Of a stretch of DNA of 10,199 nucleotides, positions 6,401 to 10,199 are shown one piece after another. This stretch comes from an uncultured Eubacterium sp. (lineage in GTDB: Bacteria > Bacillota > Clostridia > Lachnospirales > Lachnospiraceae), in contig CAJTXO010000040.1 in NCBI GenBank assembly GCA_910583555.1, positions 1 to 10,199 of the forward strand. Reading direction: 5' to 3'. The position numbers and the translations under genes were made by a program. Below the pieces are notes generated by a model. That model was not told the DNA's origin and did not search any database. It saw nothing but the letters and a program-made list of their open reading frames with translations. Position 1 is the first letter of the stretch. The number at the start of each line of letters is the position of its first letter.

Positions 6401-8744
6401 TGTGGAAATGAATTTCACCCACAACGATATCACCTGCGCCGCCCCAGCTTCTTCCGAGACACAGATGGATCTTTCCTGCCTCAATCGTCTTATCAAATTT
6501 TACGATATAAAATGGATTATCATGCTCATCCCTCTTCTCGATCAGATGGGCATTTACTAATTGCTCCTTTTCAGGATTTTCCTTGTTCCAATACCCCACT
6601 CTGACTGTATTGGAAGCCGTTTTCTGATCCGCTGCCGCAAATGTCATATAATTCATCTTATAATCCTGGTCAAGCGTCACGATCATACCTTTGGAAAGGC
6701 TCGGATACGCTACGCCGTCATCCCAGTCTGACTTTACCCAGTAAGAAGCGTAATTGTCATCCACGAGTCCCAGCGCGCTTTGCGGCGTGGTATCCAGCGG
6801 GCTTGCTACCATTTTAGCCCCTCCGCTTCCACCGAGTACAGCGTTCACGATATGCGCGCTCAATACACCCTCACCGTTCGAAGTGTTCAAAAGCTTATAC
6901 TTTGGCAGCTTCGGCGGATCGATGCTCTTTGTAGTGGCAAGGGATACTAGCGATGGTTTTCCCCAGCCCAGCTCGTTCCATCCAATTACATAAACAGAGT
7001 ATTCTACTTCATCTTCTAGACCGGTGATCGTATATCGGTTCTCCTCCAGCCTGCCCTCACCGGATGTAACCGGCTCAAACCCATCGACAACCGGACGGTA
7101 TTGTTCTTCGGATGATTTTTTATAATACACCATATATCCGCTTGCATCATCCATATCCTTCCACGTTACGGAAATGGAGCGATAGCCGCCCTCTGCCTTC
7201 ACATTATCTGGCGGTGCCGGAAGCTTCTGCGGTTTCGGTATACCGATCTTCTCCTCAGACCACGGACTTCTCCATTCCCCGTTTACCGACCGCACCTTGA
7301 TCGTATACTCAGCGAAATTTACCATCGGCTTATCGTGGATCGAGGAAATGGTATACTCGGTATTCGATACACTCACGATCTGCGTTTCCGGATCCGACTG
7401 CTTCTTAACCGGACCGGAGATATAAATTTCATATCCTGTCACATTTCTCTGCGCGCTGAAGGATACGGTAAGCGCTTCATTTTGTGATACCGGTTCCTGA
7501 AGGGATGGAATATCGAGTTCGGGAGCTCCGATCCTCTCCTCCATATTATTCACAAACTCTACCTTAGCGATATTCACCAGCGGCTCCGTCTTTTTGGTCC
7601 CGGTAATTTTTATCATGACCCGTTTTACAGCAAGCTGTCCGCCAAAATCAAGGACGAGCGCACCGCTTGCATCGACACTTGTCGTTACCCGGCGGCTTTC
7701 CGTACTCCGCAGTCTCTGCGCGGTATCACCTGATCCCGTGGCTGCCAGTGAAAAAACCTGTTCTTTTTCATTTCCGTTTTCATCTATGTATACGACCTGT
7801 GCCTCCCCGTCTGTGATGGCGTTAGAAACCATTCCGGCCTCATCCATCTCTTCCGGCGCATGGATCGTCATTCCCTGTAAACCAGGCGCTTCTTCATATG
7901 TACTGCTCTCTGAGAGAGTAAATTCGATCCCTACGGGATTGCCACTCGAAATCGCTTGATCCGTTTTGGAAGGCCTGAGACCAATGCTGTCTTTCTGATT
8001 CAGAAAATCTTCCATACTGCCTTCCGTGGATGTTCCTTCGTATACCTGCACCTTTTTCGGCATCCCCTGCTTTTCCACATGGGATTCCCCTTTTTCATCC
8101 ATACTTTGTACGAGGTTTTGCAAATCCACCAGATCGGTCCTGCCATCGCCATTTAGATCCATCTCCGTGTTTTCTTCCTTTTCACGGATATGAGAAAGCA
8201 TGACGTCCGCGTCTTTCTGATCAATTTCCTTATCCCCGTTTATATCACCGGGACGGATCCAGCCGGGGTTCATACCTCCCGGTGTAACGATCCGGGTCGG
8301 ACATACCTGGATTTTTGAAATCCATCCCTTTTCAATCTGCACCGTTTGTCTGCAGTCCGCAAAGCGTTCGGCCGATACACAAACCTGGTAAGTTCCCTGG
8401 GGAACATCAAACCGGGCAGACGACGAAGCCGACTTTGTGTCACCGAAATCCAGCTTCTTTGTCTCACGAAAATCTTTGCTGTCGGCACGGAGTTCTACCG
8501 TGACATTTCCCAGAAACGGGACGAGAAGTGAAGGCTTCACCTCGACGACTAACGCCCCTTCTGATTTTTCAGCGGCGGCTTTTTCTGATTTTGTTCTCTC
8601 TGGTACAGTTGTCTCTGTTACAGTCTTCTCTGCCACCTGTTGTTCTGCCGTGATCCGCTCTGCCCCATCCGCTTGTATGGATGAACCCATCCATGACTGA
8701 AGCAAAAGACAGCCCGAAAGCATCACCGCTATCCATCGTTTCAT
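3417..8744 (-). CDS. Secreted M60-family (mucin-type) metallopeptidase with dockerin, CBM32-like and Fn3 domains
   Basis: Very large secreted zinc peptidase of the M60/enhancin-like family, whose characterised members cleave mucin-type O-glycoproteins. Numbering is from an ATG at 8750. The ATG at 8744 (residue 3) is the better start, with GAGGT 6 nt upstream. Order: signal peptide 1-27, ending near SIQA (a lipobox-like LSGC at 11-14 leaves a lipoprotein possible); Glu-rich repeat linker 35-64; beta-sandwich 65-155; dockerin-like pair 167-216 with DxNxDxxI (Asp169, Asn171, Asp173, Asp180) and DxNxD (Asp198, Asn200, Asp202, Asp209); galactose-binding-like domain about 225-400; two Fn3 domains about 407-608; a second galactose-binding-like domain about 615-790; helical linker; M60 domain about 856-1310. 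HEIGH is at 1146-1150 with Glu1161, fitting HEXXH(8-28)E. Then come an Fn3-like domain (1333-1428), a CBM32/F5-8C domain (1436-1607) and a C-terminal domain of unknown function. No cell-wall sorting signal is visible. The substrate is inferred from the family. Confidence 0.92.
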   Translation of the reverse strand: MKRWIAVMLSGCLLLQSWMGSSIQADGAERITAEQQVAEKTVTETTVPERTKSEKAAAEKSEGALVVEVKPSLLVPFLGNVTVELRADSKDFRETKKLDFGDTKSASSSARFDVPQGTYQVCVSAERFADCRQTVQIEKGWISKIQVCPTRIVTPGGMNPGWIRPGDINGDKEIDQKDADVMLSHIREKEENTEMDLNGDGRTDLVDLQNLVQSMDEKGESHVEKQGMPKKVQVYEGTSTEGSMEDFLNQKDSIGLRPSKTDQAISSGNPVGIEFTLSESSTYEEAPGLQGMTIHAPEEMDEAGMVSNAITDGEAQVVYIDENGNEKEQVFSLAATGSGDTAQRLRSTESRRVTTSVDASGALVLDFGGQLAVKRVMIKITGTKKTEPLVNIAKVEFVNNMEERIGAPELDIPSLQEPVSQNEALTVSFSAQRNVTGYEIYISGPVKKQSDPETQIVSVSNTEYTISSIHDKPMVNFAEYTIKVRSVNGEWRSPWSEEKIGIPKPQKLPAPPDNVKAEGGYRSISVTWKDMDDASGYMVYYKKSSEEQYRPVVDGFEPVTSGEGRLEENRYTITGLEDEVEYSVYVIGWNELGWGKPSLVSLATTKSIDPPKLPKYKLLNTSNGEGVLSAHIVNAVLGGSGGAKMVASPLDTTPQSALGLVDDNYASYWVKSDWDDGVAYPSLSKGMIVTLDQDYKMNYMTFAAADQKTASNTVRVGYWNKENPEKEQLVNAHLIEKRDEHDNPFYIVKFDKTIEAGKIHLCLGRSWGGAGDIVVGEIHFHTYDSLEDDIMGLYEDEMHTTLRADVTSDTITALEARLETADETSGEKHPLYQELKLELKTAREILESKLDPSYVVDNRITAQKDKHLGFGGLNAWQPLGRVAYSGESLLVYVGHNTKRTGEAAGIQLVVTQHHAESNSLAKTIALKIGRNEITIPQMTSNDFERGGQLYVAYTGNQASDQYAIRISGGSKIPVLSVYGKSESERKQAIQTYVNDLERYVSTISDNHEAQHAGTKNVDYAYDQTNCILNATDIMMKEMMYSLPATQVWAGLKNAEDKVTKLDQALKAMENTMTLFYQHKGLSDQAGSVRGNNAMPSQHLNIRYMRMFAGAFMYASGNHIGIEWGSSTVASAPNSWSDFGWGIAHEIGHDINQGTYAVAEITNNYFAQLLTKRPGYTRFTYPNVYKKVTSGTIGRSPNVATQLALYWQLHLAFDNNPDDKHIFDDYEEQFNNLFFARVDTYSRNPSKAPQAGLALDGGVDQNLMRLACAAANENILPFFERWGMEPDEATTQYAEKYGAADTKARYYVNDDARDYRVQHPDEEGTIKDKDVVTARISSSSNRVEIDMATDQEKDLILGYEISRSMISNGQKETKVIGFQLIDTAQSTVYVDTISTINNRVMEYEVRAVDKYLNYSDPAAAGTAKIQTDGVLNKEDWTVETTMTSEDDVAVVPDAEDPDSGFDAGNPGSIAEKKVHSIDRVLDQDLTEEGTYHGKSDGTAVITVDMRKTEQVTALKYAGQALSNVAVEVSADGTDWTVVKENYTGLAGSEEQIIWFDSVKEDVRDSWIGTYDARYVRLTISQSGTTSQAGTASQAETISIKEIDICGPSGDNLEFMTTDSSQPAIGVLSEDYLYGDGAEDVIPKGSLIFTGIYKGNPAYNVVVLYDTEGGVIGAKDGNVQAGQVIFADVPAQGNLGETSDGTWVYYVEPGQWDEDTLRQIKGVRGELYRVDDALTLEGERIVSDTKVIQIPDTLPGITFTGGAKRNAYAIKGGSNEK
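3960..4014 (-). repeat. 18-bp tandem repeat, three copies, inside the C-terminal CBM32
   Basis: Three tandem 18-bp units (3961-3978, 3979-3996, 3997-4014), each containing a form of TTCCCAG...GAAC on the minus strand. They encode ISQSGT, TSQAGT and ASQAET (residues 1580-1597). In the domain they lie between the strands RYVRLT and ISIKEIDI, where F5/8C domains have a short loop. The array is in frame and lengthens that loop by about two units. Confidence 0.85.
8559..8648 (-). repeat. Six degenerate 15-bp repeats coding a Glu-rich linker
   Basis: Residues 35-64 of the M60 protein fall into six five-residue units with Glu always second: AEQQV, AEKTV, TETTV, PERTK, SEKAA, AEKSE. At DNA level the first three share a 15-bp period with CTGTA(A/C)CAGAGA-like cores. 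The segment links the signal peptide to the first folded domain. Confidence 0.7.
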
Positions 8745-8791
8745 AATCATACCTCATTTCTGCTTATTTGCGTTTTTTAGTAATATATTGA

Positions 8792-8797
8792 ATTATA
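8792..8797 (-). promoter_or_regulatory. Possible -10 element for the M60 operon
   Basis: The minus strand reads TATAAT at 8797-8792, about 48 nt before the chosen ATG at 8744. No good TTGACA-like -35 is found at 16-18 nt; the nearest hexamers overlap the palindrome at 8814-8831. Such a promoter would need an activator or be under operator control. The surroundings are very AT-rich, so chance is possible. Confidence 0.35.
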
Positions 8798-8813
8798 TTT
8801 TAAACATAACTAA

Positions 8814-8831
8814 TAGTTCGTTTACAAACTA
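8814..8831. promoter_or_regulatory. Palindrome, candidate operator upstream of the M60 operon
   Basis: TAGTTTGT and ACGAACTA (minus-strand reading) form an inverted repeat, seven of eight positions matching, separated by AA. It lies 17-34 nt upstream of the TATAAT, in the -35 region, where a regulator could act. The half-sites resemble those of ROK-family sugar regulators such as XylR (TAGTTTGT...ACAAACTA), but the spacing is shorter than in xylO. Confidence 0.4.
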
Positions 8832-8903
8832 TACCAACTGATAATAAAAGCTGTTTTTGAAACATATAAGTAATGAAACGTCTTAAATCTAATCCCAATG
8901 CCT

Positions 8904-8949
8904 ATAAAAAATAAGCATCCTTTACTGTTCAAAATGCAGGCTGCTTATT
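8904..8949 (-). terminator. Rho-independent terminator after the toxin pseudogene
   Basis: On the minus strand AATAAGCA (8949-8942) pairs with TGCTTATT (8917-8910), and the stem continues past a G/A mismatch with CCT/AGG. A T-tract overlaps the end of the stem. It begins 20 nt after the pseudogene stop codon and separates the toxin cassette from the M60 operon. Confidence 0.75.
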
Positions 8950-8969
8950 CTAACTATAAATTCGTCTAT

Positions 8970-9476
8970 CTATACTATATTCCAATCTGTATCAGGAGCC
9001 AACGGCATAAAATAACCTTTTATGCAATTCGGATTTATAATACATAATTGTGTATGTGTCTTTTCCATAATACCTGAATCTTCATAAACCGGATTTCCTT
9101 CTATAAAAACACCCCTAACGCTATCGTATGCACGCACGTTATTTTCCCTATTGTATTGATGAATCCTTTCAATAACTGCACAATCCAATTCTCTTAACAA
9201 TAAATCCCTGCTTCCCTCGGGGTTTTTATTAACCGGCAACGGTTTCCCTATCAACGATAACTCCAACTCTAAAATTTCATATCCCGTCTTTAAAATAGAT
9301 GCACTTCCGTAATCTGTTAAGTCCAGACTATTTTCCCAAAAATAAATACCATTTCCCAGCCAATCATAAGAATTATGACTTGCGAGCAATCTTTCATGCT
9401 TATATAGTACATTTTAATATGTAATCATATCACAACCATGAAATCCGATAATTAAATTTGGTAAACTACTATACAT
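8970..9476 (-). pseudogene. Broken ADP-ribosyltransferase-like toxin gene
   Basis: Reading from ATG 9476, with AAGGAG 8 nt upstream, the frame gives MYSSLPNLIIGFHGCDMITY, then an in-frame TAA (9416-9414). It resumes without frame change as NVLYKHERLLASHNS, YDWLGNGIYFWENS and on to the normal C-terminus PNCIKGYFMPL. From memory of this ART-like family, the GFHGCD block, the GIYFWE block and the late SVRGVFIEG block belong to one domain, consistent with an H-Y-E type ART core (His13, the Tyr of GIYF, the Glu of FIEG). In relatives, WEN is followed by about 35-40 residues (RALEFA... and GAVIDLGNC-like) before LDLTD. Here WENS joins LDLTD directly, so an in-frame internal deletion is likely too. 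A TTG at 9389 could start a 139-residue fragment but would lack the His. The start lies 3 nt after the small upstream gene, a toxin-antitoxin-like arrangement. Pseudogene status is well supported; toxin activity is inference. Confidence 0.75.
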
Positions 9477-9479
9477 TAA

Positions 9480-9728
9480 CTACTCCTTATTTTTGATGTT
9501 TTTCTTACTATTTCTATATCGATCTGTAAACTCTCCGTTTCGTTCTATTATATTACAATCTTGCAGATTAATCCTAGACCTTTTTATTGCTTCATTGTTC
9601 GGCAATGCTTTCAGTTTTTGTAAATAATTTTTCATTTCTTTTACATACGCAACTCTTTCACATTCTAATAATTCAATAGTCGGCATAGCATCAACCTCCC
9701 TTGCATCTTTTAACACCTTTTTTGCCAT
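9480..9728 (-). CDS. Small basic protein, possible antitoxin partner of the ART-like gene
   Basis: Intact 82-residue frame, probably cytoplasmic, starting MAKKVLKDAREVDAMPTIEL and ending in a Lys/Asn-rich tail. It has no signal peptide or membrane segment. The middle (LLECERVAYVKEMKNYLQKL) is predicted to be helical and amphipathic. Then come NNEAIKRSRINLQDCNIIE and NGEFTDRYRNSK. GGAG lies 8 nt before the ATG and another GGGAG 2 nt before it. Its TAG ends 3 nt before the ATG of the ART-like pseudogene, and the toxin's AAGGAG lies inside its last codons, so the two were clearly one operon with coupled translation. I do not recognise a named family with certainty. The antitoxin role rests only on size, order and spacing. 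It is intact while its partner is broken. Confidence 0.75.
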   Translation of the reverse strand: MAKKVLKDAREVDAMPTIELLECERVAYVKEMKNYLQKLKALPNNEAIKRSRINLQDCNIIERNGEFTDRYRNSKKNIKNKE

Positions 9729-9744
9729 ATCTCCCGCTCCATAA

Positions 9745-9793
9745 ATTATAATTGAATGAAATTATATAACAAAAAAGCTGCAAATTTTATCAA
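9745..9793 (-). promoter_or_regulatory. Candidate promoter region of the small gene/toxin cassette
   Basis: Two overlapping options on the minus strand. TTGTTA (9772-9767) with 16 nt to TATAAT (9750-9745) has good hexamers but leaves a leader of only about 10 nt. TTGATA (9793-9788) with 19 nt to TATATA (9768-9763) leaves a more usual leader but has a long spacer. I cannot choose between them. Confidence 0.4.
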
Positions 9794-9842
9794 AATCAAT
9801 AGTAATTCCTTGCTTTTCATCCTCATAATAACATTTTTTGTT
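9762..9842 (-). other. Possible 3' end of a lost coding sequence
   Basis: Between in-frame stops, the minus strand reads NKKCYYEDEKQGITIDFDKI and then CSFFVI before TAA. The composition looks more protein-like than its AT-rich surroundings, but there is no start codon of quality and I know no homologue. It overlaps the candidate promoter above. It may be the tail of a decayed gene or chance. Confidence 0.2.
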
Positions 9843-9845
9843 TTA

Positions 9846-9896
9846 TTTTTCAACATATTTTACATTTTTCTACATATAAGGTTATTTTGCAACATA
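9846..9896. repeat. Three 12-bp direct repeats at 19-20 bp period
   Basis: TTTTTCAACATA (9846-9857), TTTTTCTACATA (9865-9876) and TTTTGCAACATA (9885-9896) on the plus strand, with starts 19 and 20 bp apart, about two helical turns. The first and third match over 14 of 15 bp if extended leftward. They lie upstream of the antitoxin-like gene and its candidate promoter. They could be protein binding sites, but the DNA is AT-rich. Confidence 0.5.
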
Positions 9897-9901
9897 CAAT
9901 A

Positions 9902-10035
9902 TTAGACATCAAAGTTTATCCAGAACTGACCCGTCGGCTCCATGCCCGGAATTACTGTTGGTCCTTTTCTGCAATCTCATTCATCTGCCCCTTAAAACCA
10001 TAATACCCGATTAAGCTCTTCTTCAATGGCTCAAC
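9902..10035 (-). pseudogene. Frameshifted remnant of an IS110-family transposase (N-terminal DEDD region)
   Basis: One frame gives VEPLKKSLIGYYGFKGQMNE, then IAEKDQQ and a stop at 9954-9952. The next frame (from 9958) continues with TVIPGMEPTGQFWINFDV and a stop at 9904-9902. Joined, they match the N-terminal part of IS110-type transposases, in which a GF...M.EIA block precedes the hallmark G(M/L)EPTGxYW. The Glu of GMEPTG is a catalytic residue of the DEDD nuclease domain. A one-base insertion (or two-base loss) near 9955 explains the break. Homology stops at about 9908 and cannot be followed upstream of 10035, so about 45 of some 400 residues survive and it cannot be active. It marks an old insertion beside the toxin cassette. 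Confidence 0.65.
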
Positions 10036-10083
10036 TCTTATGACATTTAAATACACATTAAAACTAACCATTCCAAATCCGAT

Positions 10084-10157
10084 CCCCCTTAACCCCTCAA
10101 AAAACCTTCCCCCACCCACCCCACAAATTCCAACCATACCTGCATCCCCCACCCCCC
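10084..10157 (-). other. Strongly G-rich stretch, potential G-quadruplex
   Basis: On the minus strand there are seven runs of three to six G: 10157-10152, 10150-10146, 10122-10119, 10117-10115, 10113-10109, 10096-10093 and 10088-10084. Three are separated by single T residues (GGGGTGGGTGGGGG), and the next is 12 nt on. An open minus-strand frame through it is Gly-rich low complexity, so I do not call it coding. Confidence 0.55.
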
Positions 10158-10199
10158 GTCCGAAGATGGCGACTCTCAGGACGACCCTGTCCCCGAAGA
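10153..10199. repeat. Short direct repeat and hairpin at the right edge
   Basis: CCCGTCCGAAGA (10155-10166) recurs as CCCTGTCCCCGAAGA (10185-10199), 30 bp later. Between them GGAC (10179-10182) and GTCC (10189-10192) can form a small hairpin around GACCCT. The composition differs sharply from the AT-rich neighbours, so this may be the edge of a mobile or repeated element that continues beyond the window. Confidence 0.4.

Noticed and set aside
8970..9389. Intact 139-residue protein starting at TTG 9389
   Set aside because: The same frame continues upstream through a single TAA into GFHGCD and an ATG with a good RBS, so the TTG start is more likely an artefact of a broken gene.
9893..9900. A second CATACAAT (sigma-E -10 octamer), plus strand
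   Set aside because: Its -35 is poor (ACATATA), it lies inside the AT-rich repeat area and it points into the antisense of the IS110 remnant with no gene ahead. It shows that the octamer can occur by chance here, which tempers the promoter call at 2166-2194.
9952..10152. A 66-residue Gly-rich minus-strand gene
   Set aside because: Its C-terminal third is the IS110 remnant and its N-terminal half is the translation of the G-rich stretch, with no ribosome binding site of the usual form.
1..10199. CRISPR arrays, tRNA or rRNA genes, riboswitches
   Set aside because: No regularly spaced long repeats, no cloverleaf-like segments and no known riboswitch core were seen on reading both strands; the repeats found are short and explained above.

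Overview
The window looks like a piece of chromosome from a spore-forming gut Clostridium relative (Bacillota, probably Lachnospiraceae). The reasons are a SpoIIID-like regulator, an AAA-ATPase/PD-(D/E)XK protein of a type common in that family, Gram-positive ribosome binding sites, Fn3/CBM32/dockerin-type secreted architecture, and AT-rich intergenic DNA around a more GC-balanced secreted-protein operon. The family assignment is inference from protein style; no 16S or other marker is present. Every supported gene lies on the minus strand, so the window is read from right to left.

Right end (about 9729-10199): decayed mobile DNA. It holds a G-rich, probably non-coding stretch and a frameshifted, truncated IS110-family transposase remnant. 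These are followed by an AT-rich gap with three similar 12-bp direct repeats at 19-20 bp spacing. Next (8970-9728) comes a two-gene cassette: an intact 82-aa small protein of antitoxin-like size and position, and an ADP-ribosyltransferase-like toxin gene. The toxin gene is broken by one in-frame stop at codon 21 and seems to lack an internal segment. A good terminator (8904-8949) closes the cassette.

Centre (2210-8744): a secreted two-gene operon. The first gene encodes a ~1,775-residue M60 (gluzincin) peptidase with a dockerin-like domain near its N-terminus, galactose-binding (CBM32/F5-8C-like) domains, Fn3 domains and the zinc motif HEIGH plus a downstream Glu. M60 enzymes cut mucin-type glycoproteins. 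The second gene overlaps the first by 11 nt and encodes a secreted protein with a cohesin-like domain and two Fn3 domains. The pair may therefore form its own dockerin-cohesin complex outside the cell.

Left (286-2194): a compact unit that looks sporulation-linked. A sigma-E-like promoter precedes a 58-codon, TTG-initiated gene that keeps the helix-turn-helix of SpoIIID but loses its C-terminal half. Thirty-two nt later comes a complete AAA-ATPase-like/PD-(D/E)XK protein, and then a strong terminator. A 9-bp inverted repeat flanks the promoter -10 and includes the ribosome binding site of the SpoIIID-like gene. It could hide that site in read-through transcripts from the M60 operon but not in transcripts from the local promoter. 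Bases 1-285 hold no recognisable gene, only one imperfect hairpin.
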